Assembly: GCA_964399535.1 (NCBI GenBank)
Contig: CAYNRE010000005.1
Location: 372,001 to 436,000, forward strand
From: CAYNRE01 sp964399535
GTDB taxonomy: Bacteria > Planctomycetota > Planctomycetia > Pirellulales > CAYNRE01
Direction: 5' to 3'
Length of the DNA stretch: 64,000 nt
Positions 43,837-52,932 of the stretch are shown here, piece by piece. The position numbers and the translations under genes are program-made. The notes beneath the pieces were generated by a model. It was given only the letters and a program-made list of their open reading frames with translations, had not been told where the DNA came from and did no database searches. Each line of letters opens with the position of its first letter. Within the stretch, counting starts at the first letter, position 1.

Positions 43837-45516
43837 CTACTCGTCGGTCACGCAGCCTTCGCTTGCCGTTTTTACCAGCTTGATGTACTTGTGCAGCGTT
43901 CCGCGGCTGACTTTATACGGGGGCGCTTTCCAGGCGGCGCGGCGGGCGGCCAGCTCCGACTCAGACAATTCCACCTCGAGCCGCCGCGACCGGGCGTCGA
44001 TCGTCACACGATCACCGTCGCGCACCAGCGCCAACGGACCGCCCTCTTGGGCCTCGGGCGTGATGTGGCCGACGATGAATCCGTGGGAACCGCCGGAGAA
44101 TCGCCCATCGGTCAAGAGCGCTACATCCGATCCCAGGCCCGCTCCCATGATCGCGGACGTCGGCGTTAACATTTCGGGCATTCCCGGTCCACCCTTGGGG
44201 CCTTCGTAGCGGATGATGATTACGTCTCCCTTGCCGATCTTCTTTTGCTCGAGCGCCGCGAGCATGTCTTCTTCGCCGTCATAGACCTTGGCAGGACCCG
44301 AGAAGTTCAAGCCTTCCTTGCCGGTGATCTTGGCCACTGCGCCTTCGGGAGCCAGGTTGCCGCGGAGAATCTGGATGTGGCCAGACGGCTTGATCGGCTT
44401 CTCCAGCGGATGGATGACCTCTTGGCCAGCCTTCAACCCCGGCAGATCACGGAGGTTTTCGGCCAGGGTCTTGCCGGTGACCGTCAGACAGTCGCCGTCC
44501 AGGTAGCCCCTTTCGAGCAGGTACTTCATCAAGGCCGGCGTGCCGCCGACGTGGTGCAAATCCTCTTGCACGAAACGGCCGCTTGGCTTCAGGTCGGCGA
44601 TGTAGGGCACCCGGTCGCTGGTCTTCTGGAAGTCGTCGATCGACAGCTCCACGCCAACGGCCCGGGCCATGGCCAGTAGGTGCAAGACCGCGTTGGTCGA
44701 GCCGCCGAGCGCCATCACCACGACCATGGCATTCTCGAACGCCCGGCGGGTCATGATGTCGCGGGGCTTGAGATCTCGCTCAAGACAAATACGGATCGCC
44801 TCGCCGGCGCGGAGGCACTCGTCGAGTTTCGCCGGGTCCTCGGCCGGGATCGACGAGCTGTAGGGCAAGCTCATGCCCATGGCCTCGATGGCCGAGGCCA
44901 TGGTGTTGGCCGTGTACATCCCGCCGCACGCGCCGGCGCCCGGACAGGCGTGGCGGACGATGTCTTGCCGCTTGGCTTCGTCGATGCGGCCAGAAAAATA
45001 CTCGCCGAAGCACTGGAAGGCCGAGACGATGTCCAAGGTCGCGCCGTGGCTGTGCCCCGGCTTGATCGTGCCGCCGTAGACCATTAGGGCCGGCCGGTTC
45101 AGCCGCCCCATGGCGATCAGGCAGCCCGGCATGTTCTTGTCGCAGCCTGGGATCGAGACGTTGGCGTCGTACCATTGGGCGTGCATCACGGTTTCGATCG
45201 AATCGGCGATCAGGTCGCGCGACTGCAGCGAGTAGCACATGCCCTCGGTGCCCATCGAGATGCCGTCGCTGACGCCGATGGTGTTGAACCGCATCCCAAC
45301 CAGCCCTGCCTTGGTCACTCCCTCCTTGACCTTGGCCGCCAGCGCATTGAGGTGCATATTGCAGGTGTTGCCCTCGTACCACACGCTGGCGATTCCTACT
45401 TGCGGCTTCTGCATGTCCGCTTCGGTCAGGCCGGTGCCAAAAAGCATGGCTTGGCTCGCGCCCTGGCTCTTTGGCTGCGTGATGCGGGAGCTGTACTTAT
45501 TCAGCGCTTGCGGCAT
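43837..45516 (-). CDS. ilvD: Dihydroxy-acid dehydratase
   Basis: The protein is 559 residues from ATG 45516 (MPQALNKYSS), with AAGGAA about ten bases upstream; the longer frame to 45582 is unlikely. IlvD signatures are clear: GNTCNMHL and PGCDKNMPGC hold the Fe-S cluster cysteines, CPGAGACGGMYTANTM the third, and LLTDGRFSGG near the C-terminus is the second signature. It performs the dehydration of 2,3-dihydroxy-3-methyl acids in valine, leucine and isoleucine synthesis. The C-terminal part is normal in length. It is a lone gene here, with no other ilv or leu genes nearby. Confidence 0.97.
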   Translation of the reverse strand: MPQALNKYSSRITQPKSQGASQAMLFGTGLTEADMQKPQVGIASVWYEGNTCNMHLNALAAKVKEGVTKAGLVGMRFNTIGVSDGISMGTEGMCYSLQSRDLIADSIETVMHAQWYDANVSIPGCDKNMPGCLIAMGRLNRPALMVYGGTIKPGHSHGATLDIVSAFQCFGEYFSGRIDEAKRQDIVRHACPGAGACGGMYTANTMASAIEAMGMSLPYSSSIPAEDPAKLDECLRAGEAIRICLERDLKPRDIMTRRAFENAMVVVMALGGSTNAVLHLLAMARAVGVELSIDDFQKTSDRVPYIADLKPSGRFVQEDLHHVGGTPALMKYLLERGYLDGDCLTVTGKTLAENLRDLPGLKAGQEVIHPLEKPIKPSGHIQILRGNLAPEGAVAKITGKEGLNFSGPAKVYDGEEDMLAALEQKKIGKGDVIIIRYEGPKGGPGMPEMLTPTSAIMGAGLGSDVALLTDGRFSGGSHGFIVGHITPEAQEGGPLALVRDGDRVTIDARSRRLEVELSESELAARRAAWKAPPYKVSRGTLHKYIKLVKTASEGCVTDE

Positions 45517-45928
45517 AAAGACGAATTCCTTACGCGGGAGGACCCGTGAGAAAAACAACCCGCCACGTAACCGATGACCCAACGCGCCGAACAGAAGATC
45601 GTCGGGCGGTCGTGCCTTAGGTCACCCCGGTTCGAGCCGCGCCGAGGTAGACAATCGGCAGCCGAGGCGCGTCCCCCCCGCTGGGCACAGCTTCGGTGTC
45701 TCCCGGGGGCCGCGACACAGGCCAATGGGCAGGTGGCTTCGGATGGTAACCGTGCAACCGGACGGCCCCGGTTATCGCCTGTCGGCACTCCATTTTCAAG
45801 CTACGCCGCCCGCCTCCGGCGGCGTGAACAGAACCTGAGGCTGCCTCCGCCGATGCTGCCGGTGGAGACCTGCCGAGGCCGTTGCTAACGGCCAGGCCAA
45901 TCTGTCTCAGAGCGGGTGAAACCAATCT
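45517..45928. other. Intergenic region upstream of ilvD
   Basis: About 410 bases lie between the ilvD start and the family A repeat. Short open frames on both strands show no motif. A leader peptide or T-box was looked for and not recognised. Confidence 0.4.
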
Positions 45929-46085
45929 CTAGCAGTCTGTTGAAATAGGCCGTCCTGGCCTATTTCAACCTCGCCAGGTGCGGGGCCAAGCTCCGCACGG
46001 CTCGCAAAATAACGACTTGGGTCGCTGTTTTGGCATCGCATCCCCGCGATGACCCAGCCCGAGGAAACTTGCAACGGGCTGCCAA
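45929..46085 (-). repeat. Family A MITE-like repeat, copy 3 (inverted)
   Basis: This copy is on the opposite strand to copies 1 and 2. It starts CTAGCAGTCTGTTGAAATA at 45929, and the far end near 46085 is the degenerate complement of TAGCAGCCTGTTG. Read on the minus strand it contains GGGCTGGGTCATCGCGGGGA and CGACCCAAGTCG, alignable with the other copies. It lies between ilvD and the end of the SUMF1-type gene. It includes the perfect hairpin at 45939-45969. Confidence 0.8.
45939..45969. terminator. Perfect 13-bp hairpin inside repeat copy 3
   Basis: GTTGAAATAGGCC and GGCCTATTTCAAC form a perfect stem with a 5-base loop. Corresponding arms in copies 1 and 2 are decayed. It could act as a bidirectional terminator or a structural end of the element; no T-run follows. 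Confidence 0.45.
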
Positions 46086-46156
46086 GCCTGCTTTCGTCGC
46101 CAGACGAATCGCTTCGTCCGGCGCTACGCTCGCGACGACGAGCTATTTTGTTCCCG

Positions 46157-49084
46157 CTACGGCAGTTCCACCGCCAGGCGCAGGCCAAATTGCGGGTTCG
46201 CCTGCTGAGGCTCTGCCGCCAGGCGCTGCCAAACCCGGCATTGGTCGGCGCTGCTTCCGAAGCTGCCGCCACGCAAGATGCGGTGCGTGCCGACCGCGGG
46301 CCCCTGGGGGTCCACTCCCGCCGCGCCGTCCTGGTCCGGAGCGTTCCAATCGCTGCACCATTCCCAGACGTTGCCGTGCACGTCGAACAGGCCCCAGGCA
46401 TTTGCCGCCAAGCTGGCCACGGGATGGGTGTGGCCGCCAGAGTTGGTGGGATAGAACCAGGCGAACTTCTCCAGCTCGGCCACGTCGTCGCCGAAACAGT
46501 AGTTGCCGCGCCCCCCGGCCCGGGCCGCAACCTCCCACTGGGCCTCGGTCGGCAAACGAAACACGAGCGGCTGTGCCGGTAACTCTTGCGCGGCCAGGCG
46601 GCGCTGGTTCAGGGCCTGGAGAAACTCGGCCGCGTCGTTCCAACTTACATTGTCGACCGGCCGCGTCGGCTCTCCAGGGTGAACAAGCTGGCTCGGGTTG
46701 CGGGGCATGAGCCATCGCCACTGAACCTGGGTTACTTCGGCAATCGCCAGATAGAAGGGGCGCGTCAGCGTTACCTCGCCTCCACGGCGCGGATCGCCGT
46801 AGCGATACGTGCCCGGCGCGATTCTGCGGAGCACCAAATCCAACCCCTCGGCCAGCCGCACCGTGAGTTGCTCGGGGCCGCTCGGTCCGGCCGGCGCGGC
46901 GGTCGCCACCAGCCGCGAAGACGCCGCGGCAGCCTGCTCCAGGCGAGCCTCGGCCTTGCTCCGGGCCAGGCCCACCAGCCAGGGCCGTGCCCGCTCGTAC
47001 CAGTCCGCGGCTCGCAATCGAACATGGGCCCGCTGCGGCGCGGGCAACTTTTCGGCCAGGTCCCACCAGCCATCGGCCAGTCGCAACTGTTGATCGACGG
47101 TCCGTGGGCCGTCCAGGTCGAGCCGAGCCAATTGGGCCAACTCGGCGTCTTCGCCCAGGGCCAAAAGCGGCAGCCCCACATCCCAGCGGTTCAAGTCGAA
47201 GGCCCGGTAGCGCCCCACCGCGGCCGCGGCAGCCGGGTCGTCGGGCTGCTGGGCCAGGGTAGCTAGCGAGCCCGCCAAACGGCGATACCGGGCCTGAAGC
47301 CGCCGCCACTCTTCGGTGCGCTGCTGGCAAAGCGTGGCCAGCTCGTTGTCTCCCGCGCGGCGCACCAGGCCGTTGACGGCCAGGTTCAGTCGATTCAATT
47401 CGTCCCAGCGGTCCTGCTCGACCAGTTCCGCCAGCAACGGGTCGGCCGCCTGCCAAAGCTCCGAGGCGCTTCCCGGCAAAGCCCGCGAGGCAATCTCTGC
47501 GAGGGCCGTGGTCGCCTCGGCCAGCGGGTCGACCTCGAACCGCTGAGCAAGCTGGTCCGTGCAGCGCCGCGCGAGCGGCCAGCTTCCCTGCTCGACGGCG
47601 AGTGCCTGAGCCCCTACAAGCATGACGTATGCTGCCGGCGGGTGCGGCTGGTTTTCGGCGGCCGACAACAGCTCGACAATCAGCGCTTGCCGGTCGGCAC
47701 TGCCCGTGGCGGCCGTTATCCGCGGGCCGTACAAATCCTGATAGTGCCGCTGGGCCTGGGCAAGCTCGTCGCCGGTGGGCAGCGGCAGCCGCTCGGTCGG
47801 CCCGGTCGGGGCCGTAGCGTCGGAATCGGCCACGGGCAATGCAAGGGCTTCGGTCAAATCGGCCACGGGCTGGCCGGAATCACGCAGCGCGGTCAAGCGA
47901 GCCACGGCCGCCGCCCGATCGCCCGATGGGTCGATGGCCATAAACGTGGCCACGGCCCGGTCTCGGGCAGCGGGCTCGCTCGTGGGCGAGGCTTCGGCCA
48001 GAGCAATCAGGATGGGCCCGGGCAAATCGCGCCAGGCAACCTCCTCGGTCAAGTTCCCCCGGCCGAGTTTAATGCCGCTGGCAGTCAGCCCCTCGATGGT
48101 AACCAGCTCGCTGCCGACGGGTAGCTGCCCGGCGCCGGCCAGCGACTCGGCGCCGCCGCGCACCTGTTGCCAGAAGACGGTCAACTCTCGCTCGATCAAT
48201 CGCAACCGCGCCCAGCGGGCGCGGAGTTCATCGCTGGTGAGTGCCGGTCGAATGGTTTCCAATAAAACGCGGGCTTCCTCGACGCGCCGCTGGGCTAGGG
48301 CCGCCGCCAGGCTCTCGAGCAACCGCGGGCCAGGCGCCAGCGCGGGGAGCGGCGCCGCCGCGCCGGTGGGGACTTCGGTCGGCGGGGGAGGCGTTTCGTT
48401 GCTTGTTTGGGGCGAGGGCTCGTCGGTCGAACTGGTAGTTTCCGGGGCGGCGTCCGCTCCGTTCGCCGCGGCCGGCTCGGGGGTTGCGTCCTCGCCGGTG
48501 GGCCGACGAATCGCAATGTGCGGCGCCGCTTGGGGCACTTCCGCCGCGCCGCTTCCAGCGGTGTGGCCACCACGCTGGCCCTCGGGGCGCCGGCTCGCTG
48601 ACCGCCAGTCACCCCCGGACCAGGCGAGCCAACCAGCGAAGCCCACCCCAATTACCACCGCCCCGAGGGCCAGCCTGCGGCCCGGCGATCGGCCGGCCGC
48701 GCCGCCGGCGCCTGGAGCCTGCGTCGAGAGCGGTTCGACGACAATCGCGGGCCGGGGCGCTTCGTCGCCGGCGCCTGGCGATCCGGCCGGTCCGGTCGTC
48801 GCCGTTTGCGCTCGTGCGGCCTCGACCTGCTGGTGATAGGCCCGGCGGCGGCGCGGGTCGAGCAAGGTCAATCGGGCATTGGCCAACTCGCCCAACAGCC
48901 GCTGCGAAACTTCGGCATGGGGCCCATTTTGAAAGGTTTTGACGTGAGCCATCTGCCGGTCGGCCGCGTTGGCGATTACATCGCCGTCATCTTCCCCCCA
49001 CCTTAGGCCCAACAGCGCGTAATGGTTGGGCGGTCGCTCCGGATCGCGAATCCCCAGCCATTTCAAATACGGGTCCAGCGGCAT
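46157..49084 (-). CDS. J-like domain / SUMF1 (formylglycine-generating enzyme-like) protein
   Basis: The protein is 975 residues from ATG 49084 (MPLDPYLKWLGI), a very common planctomycete N-terminus. It opens with a J-like helical module: PNHYALLGL, then ANARLTLLDPRRRRAYHQQV. A single membrane helix at about 120-138 (ALGAVVIGVGFAGWLAW) and a long helical, Pro/Ala-rich middle follow. The C-terminal 230 residues are a SUMF1 domain with GTYRYGD, VDNVSWNDAAEF, FRLPTEAQWEVAARAG, GLFDVHGNVWEWCSDW and RILRGGSFGSSADQCR. True formylglycine-generating enzymes use two cysteines in the last motif; only one Cys is present here (GSS precedes ADQC), so it is more likely a binding domain than an FGE. The ATG at 49084 is preferred over the longer frame to 49459. 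Confidence 0.87.
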   Translation of the reverse strand: MPLDPYLKWLGIRDPERPPNHYALLGLRWGEDDGDVIANAADRQMAHVKTFQNGPHAEVSQRLLGELANARLTLLDPRRRRAYHQQVEAARAQTATTGPAGSPGAGDEAPRPAIVVEPLSTQAPGAGGAAGRSPGRRLALGAVVIGVGFAGWLAWSGGDWRSASRRPEGQRGGHTAGSGAAEVPQAAPHIAIRRPTGEDATPEPAAANGADAAPETTSSTDEPSPQTSNETPPPPTEVPTGAAAPLPALAPGPRLLESLAAALAQRRVEEARVLLETIRPALTSDELRARWARLRLIERELTVFWQQVRGGAESLAGAGQLPVGSELVTIEGLTASGIKLGRGNLTEEVAWRDLPGPILIALAEASPTSEPAARDRAVATFMAIDPSGDRAAAVARLTALRDSGQPVADLTEALALPVADSDATAPTGPTERLPLPTGDELAQAQRHYQDLYGPRITAATGSADRQALIVELLSAAENQPHPPAAYVMLVGAQALAVEQGSWPLARRCTDQLAQRFEVDPLAEATTALAEIASRALPGSASELWQAADPLLAELVEQDRWDELNRLNLAVNGLVRRAGDNELATLCQQRTEEWRRLQARYRRLAGSLATLAQQPDDPAAAAAVGRYRAFDLNRWDVGLPLLALGEDAELAQLARLDLDGPRTVDQQLRLADGWWDLAEKLPAPQRAHVRLRAADWYERARPWLVGLARSKAEARLEQAAAASSRLVATAAPAGPSGPEQLTVRLAEGLDLVLRRIAPGTYRYGDPRRGGEVTLTRPFYLAIAEVTQVQWRWLMPRNPSQLVHPGEPTRPVDNVSWNDAAEFLQALNQRRLAAQELPAQPLVFRLPTEAQWEVAARAGGRGNYCFGDDVAELEKFAWFYPTNSGGHTHPVASLAANAWGLFDVHGNVWEWCSDWNAPDQDGAAGVDPQGPAVGTHRILRGGSFGSSADQCRVWQRLAAEPQQANPQFGLRLAVELP

Positions 49085-49385
49085 CGAACACGTTCGCCAA
49101 ATGGGAGTGAGACAGTTTCTGGCCGGGACGCGGTAGGCGCCGCACCCTCGATTATCGTTCGGCCGCCTGCCTCGACAAGGAATCGCGGTTTCCGTGCGGG
49201 GGTTCCGCGGCGGGTTCGGCGGGGTATGTGTCCGAAAAAGTAACGGCCCGGATCGGCAAAAAGGGGCCGATCGGTTATAAGCTCCTGGGTGCCCGGGAGG
49301 TGGCCGGCTAGCGAGCGCCGCGGGCACGGGGGGCGAAGTCGCTGCCCGAGCCGGCCCCCAGTTTCGTAGCCATTCCGAGGAGCGC
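49085..49385. other. Intergenic region between divergent genes
   Basis: About 300 bases lie between the SUMF1-type gene (minus) and the Rieske oxygenase gene (plus). It should contain both promoters. No operator-like dyad for the nearby MarR protein was recognised, and no gene. Confidence 0.45.
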
Positions 49386-50639
49386 ATGGGCGTGGTTACC
49401 GCGCAACAGGTTTCCGACCGGGTGCAACGGCTGCTCGACGAACACCGCCCGGGGTTCACCCTGGCCCAAGCGTTTTACAACGACCCGGAGATTTACCGGC
49501 TCGACGTGGAGCGCATCATTCGCCCCGGCTGGATGATGGCCGGCCACACCTGCGAAATCCCCAACCCGGGCGACTATTTTGTTTACGCCATCGACGGCGA
49601 TTCGCTGCTGATCGTGCGGGGCGACGACGGCCAGATTCGCGCCCTGTACAACACCTGTCGCCACCGGGGGTCGCTGGTGTGCCTGGAGGCCGCCGGCCAC
49701 GTGGGCAAGCTGGTTTGCCCCTACCACCAATGGACCTATGCTCGCGACGGCCGGCTGCTCGGCTGCGGCGGTATGCCCGACGACCTGAACCGCGGCCAGT
49801 GGGGGCTGCTGCCGGCCCAGGTCCGCGAAGTTGCCGGGCTCATCTTCGTTTCGCTTGCCGAGTCGCCACTCGACTTCGAGCCGGCCTACCAGGCCATGGC
49901 CCCGCAGATTCAACCCCAGGGGCTCGAGCGTGCCAAGGTCGCCTGCCAACGCGACTACACGATCGGCGCCAACTGGAAACTGGTCTGGGAAAACAATCGC
50001 GAGTGCTTGCACTGCCCGGTGGGGCACCCCCAGTATGTGAAGGCCAACTACGACGTGGCCTCGAACGACGACCCGGTTGCCTTGGCCCGGATCGAAGCCC
50101 GCTCGCAACAAACCGAAGATCGCTGGCGCGAGCTGGGGCTATCGGTCAACTATCGTCGGGGGGGGCTGACCGTGTTTCCCGACCAGGTCTGGTACCGCGC
50201 CAACCGCACTCCGCTGGCCGAGGGCTTTGTGACCGAAAGCCTCGACGGTCGCCCCGTGGCTCCGCTAATGGGAGCCTACACCGAGCACGACGTGGGCACC
50301 CTGAGGATTTCGACCCTGCCCAACTTCTGGAACCATTCCTCGAGCGATCACAGCGTATCGACCCGGCTCACGCCCGCTGGCCCGGAAACAACCCTCGCCC
50401 GCGTGACCTGGCTGGTCGATCAAGACGCGGTGGAGGGGCGCGACTACCAGCTCGACCAATTGCTCCCCTTCTGGCAGTGGACCAGCGAACAAGACTGGGT
50501 GCTCTGCGAAAACAACCAACTTGGCGTGAACTCGCGGGCCTACCGGCCGGGACCCTATTCCCCAACCAAGGAATACAACGTCCAGGGGTTTGTCCGCTGG
50601 TACCTGGAGCAATTGAGCCCCGCCCGGGCCGTGAACTAA
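49386..50639 (+). CDS. Rieske-type ring-hydroxylating oxygenase alpha subunit family protein
   Basis: The protein has 417 residues. The Rieske [2Fe-2S] ligands are intact: C91/H93 in NTCRHRGSLV and C111/H114 in LVCPYHQWTY. The mononuclear iron site follows in WENNRECLHCPVGHPQYVKANYD, with H209 and H214. This architecture matches the quaternary-ammonium oxygenase branch (glycine betaine, carnitine and stachydrine demethylases). The next two genes, an FAD amine-oxidase-like protein and a choline-kinase-like protein, fit that branch. No reductase partner (ferredoxin/flavin) is encoded beside it, so electrons must come from elsewhere. The family is firm; the substrate is inferred from context. 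Confidence 0.92.
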   Translation: MGVVTAQQVSDRVQRLLDEHRPGFTLAQAFYNDPEIYRLDVERIIRPGWMMAGHTCEIPNPGDYFVYAIDGDSLLIVRGDDGQIRALYNTCRHRGSLVCLEAAGHVGKLVCPYHQWTYARDGRLLGCGGMPDDLNRGQWGLLPAQVREVAGLIFVSLAESPLDFEPAYQAMAPQIQPQGLERAKVACQRDYTIGANWKLVWENNRECLHCPVGHPQYVKANYDVASNDDPVALARIEARSQQTEDRWRELGLSVNYRRGGLTVFPDQVWYRANRTPLAEGFVTESLDGRPVAPLMGAYTEHDVGTLRISTLPNFWNHSSSDHSVSTRLTPAGPETTLARVTWLVDQDAVEGRDYQLDQLLPFWQWTSEQDWVLCENNQLGVNSRAYRPGPYSPTKEYNVQGFVRWYLEQLSPARAVN

Positions 50640-50763
50640 TCACCGGCTCTGCGCGGGGGGCGGTCCTCGCCGGGCCGCGAGGCAATCGATCTTGAGAACT
50701 CGCCCCGCGACTTTACCCAGATCAGGTTGGCAACGAACGTAACCTGGTCGATCGAGGGAGTGC

Positions 50764-51993
50764 ATGACGCAGCTTTCCGACGCGGAGTATGTCGTCATCG
50801 GCGGCGGCGCCGTGGGCTGTGCCGTGGCGTACAGCCTGGCGCTGGCCGGCCAGCGCAGCGTGGTTGTGGTCGAGAAAGAGCCCGCCCTGGCATCGGTTAC
50901 CTCGGCCCAAGCGGCCGGGTTGGTCGGCCAGGTTCGGGCCAGCTTGGAGCGAACCCAACTGGCCATGTGGTCGGTGGCCACGTTTTCAAGGCTCGAAGAA
51001 GACCCCGAGGTGCGGCCCAACTGGCGGCAAGTGGGCAGCCTGCGGATCGCCCAAACCGAGGCCCGGGTAGGCGAGTTCCAGCGGCTCGTGGCCATTGCCG
51101 AGCAAGCCGGGCTGGAAGTCGAACTGGTCGCGCCCGCCAAGGCGGCCCAGCGCTGGCCGCACATGGAACTTGGGAGCGCGTTGGCCGTGCTCTGGTGCCC
51201 CAGCGACGGCTATATCCAGCCCTACGATCTGGCCATGTGCTACCGCCATCACGGCCAGCTCGCCGGGGTACGCTATCTGACGAACACTTCGGTTACGGGC
51301 ATCGAGCGCACCAACGGCCGGGTGAGCGCGGTTGAGACCAGCGCCGGCCGAATCGGTTGCCGCTGGGCCATCAACGCCGCCGGGGCCCACGCATTTCATA
51401 TCGCCGCCATGGTTGCCCTGGAACTTCCCATCGTGCCGGTGCGGCACGAGTACTTCATCACTGTCCCCGCGCCTGGTCTCACGCCCGAGTTGCCCACGTT
51501 CCGCATTCCCGACGCCACGCTCTACGGTCGACCGGAAGTGAATTCGCTGCTTTTGGGGGGCTGGGAGCCGGCGGCCTGGAGCGTGCTGCCGAGCCAATAC
51601 CCGCTAGCAGGCGATCCGCCGCCGATTCCGGAGGATTGGGAAGTGCTCGGCCAATTCGCGGCGGCGCTGGCCCCCCTGTTTCCCGCCGTCGATCAGTTGG
51701 GCATTCGCAGCGTCATGCGCGGCTGGCCCACTTTCACGCCCGATGGCCGCTTTATCGTCGGCCCCAGTTGCCGCGTCCCCGGCTTTGTAATGGCGGGCGG
51801 CTGCAATGCCCACGGCGTTTCGGGCTCGGCGGGCATCGGTCGGCACGTGGTCGAGTCGATCCTGGCCGATCAGCCTTCGCCCTACGTACAGAGCCTTTCC
51901 CCCGATCGGTTTACCGAGCGCGTTTGGAATTGGCCGTCGGCCCAGCGCCAGGCGCAGGCGGTTTACGAAAGCTACTATGCCCTGACCGGTTGA
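50764..51993 (+). CDS. FAD-dependent oxidoreductase, DAO (sarcosine/dimethylglycine oxidase-like) family
   Basis: The 409-residue protein of the DAO superfamily begins with a dinucleotide-binding fold, YVVIGGGAVGCAVAYSLALAG (GxGxxG at residues 13-18), and continues with VEKEP at the end of strand two. The C-terminal FAD segment is FVMAGGCNAHGVSGSAGIGRHV. Similar proteins oxidise N-methyl glycines to glycine and formaldehyde. GAGGGAG lies a few bases before the ATG. The neighbouring Rieske oxygenase would produce dimethylglycine-like compounds if the substrate is a betaine, making this the next step. Which N-methyl amine is used cannot be read from the sequence. Confidence 0.9.
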   Translation: MTQLSDAEYVVIGGGAVGCAVAYSLALAGQRSVVVVEKEPALASVTSAQAAGLVGQVRASLERTQLAMWSVATFSRLEEDPEVRPNWRQVGSLRIAQTEARVGEFQRLVAIAEQAGLEVELVAPAKAAQRWPHMELGSALAVLWCPSDGYIQPYDLAMCYRHHGQLAGVRYLTNTSVTGIERTNGRVSAVETSAGRIGCRWAINAAGAHAFHIAAMVALELPIVPVRHEYFITVPAPGLTPELPTFRIPDATLYGRPEVNSLLLGGWEPAAWSVLPSQYPLAGDPPPIPEDWEVLGQFAAALAPLFPAVDQLGIRSVMRGWPTFTPDGRFIVGPSCRVPGFVMAGGCNAHGVSGSAGIGRHVVESILADQPSPYVQSLSPDRFTERVWNWPSAQRQAQAVYESYYALTG

Positions 51994-52014
51994 CCCCGTA
52001 GCAGAAGACCTGGC

Positions 52015-52932
52015 GTGACCCTTTCGCTCGACGACCTGGTGCGGCACCTTCCCCAGTGGGCAAACCAACCGCTGGAAGTAAGGCCCCTCTCGGGCGGAAT
52101 CACCAACGCCAATTACCTGGTCCAAGTGGGCGACACGCCCTGGGTGCTCCGCGTGGCGGGCCGGTCGAGCGAGCTGCTGGGGGTCGACCGCGCGGCCGAG
52201 GTGATTCATACCCGGGTCGCTGCCGAATTGGGGCTGGGCCCCGCGCTCGTGGCCCATTTGCCCGAGCCAGGCTGGACCGTGCTCGAATTCTTGCCCGGCC
52301 AAACGCTTACCGAAGACGACCTGCGCCGTCCAGGAATGCCCCGCCAACTCGGGGCCCTCGTACGCCGCCTGCATCAGGCCCAGGGTTTCATCCGCGCGTT
52401 CGACATGCTGGCCTGGATCGCGCGGTACCGGGCGCAGCTCCAGGCCTGGGGGGCCCCGCTCCCCGAGGGACTAGCCCAGCAGCTCGGCCGGCTCGACCGG
52501 TTGGCGGAGTTGTTCCAGCGCTGGCCCGCCGCGGCCGTGGCGTGCCACAACGACCTGCTGGCAGGCAACCTGATCGATACGCCCGGGGGGCTGCGCATCG
52601 TCGATTACGAGTACAGCGGCTGGAACGATCCGTTCTTTGAACTGGGGAACACCGCCCAAGAGCAGCAATACGATCCGGGGCAACTGGCCGAGCTTTGCCA
52701 GGGCTACTTCGGCCACACCAGCGAACCGCTCACGGCACGGGTCTGGCTCAACATGATCGTCAGCGACCTGGGTTGGTCGCTCTGGGCGGCCATTCAAGCC
52801 CGCGTTTCGGCGCTCGACTTCGACTTCGAGCAATACGGCGCGGGTCGCTGGCAGCGGGCATTGGCCAAGCTCGATTCGCCCGAATTCGTGGAGCGCATGG
52901 CCGCCGCCGATCGGCCCGTGCCGACGGCCTAA
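52015..52932 (+). CDS. Phosphotransferase of the choline kinase / APH family
   Basis: The 305-residue kinase-like enzyme starts at a GTG with the oxidase stop 21 bases upstream. An N-lobe with PLSGGITNANYLVQVGD (phosphate loop) and VLRVAG leads to the catalytic Brenner motif ACHNDLLAGNLI, with D180 and N185, and the metal-binding D197 in RIVDYEYSGWNDPFFELGN. These match bacterial choline/ethanolamine kinases (LicA-like) and aminoglycoside phosphotransferases. The genomic neighbours favour a choline-type or related amino alcohol substrate over drug resistance. The stop overlaps that of the convergent MarR gene by four bases. Confidence 0.88.
   Translation: MTLSLDDLVRHLPQWANQPLEVRPLSGGITNANYLVQVGDTPWVLRVAGRSSELLGVDRAAEVIHTRVAAELGLGPALVAHLPEPGWTVLEFLPGQTLTEDDLRRPGMPRQLGALVRRLHQAQGFIRAFDMLAWIARYRAQLQAWGAPLPEGLAQQLGRLDRLAELFQRWPAAAVACHNDLLAGNLIDTPGGLRIVDYEYSGWNDPFFELGNTAQEQQYDPGQLAELCQGYFGHTSEPLTARVWLNMIVSDLGWSLWAAIQARVSALDFDFEQYGAGRWQRALAKLDSPEFVERMAAADRPVPTA

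Noticed and set aside
46157..49084. Active formylglycine-generating enzyme for sulfatase maturation
   Set aside because: Only one Cys is present in the final motif and no sulfatase gene lies nearby, so the domain alone does not support that activity.
52015..52932. Aminoglycoside resistance kinase
   Set aside because: The kinase motifs alone fit, but the operon context with an amine oxygenase and oxidase favours a choline-type substrate.
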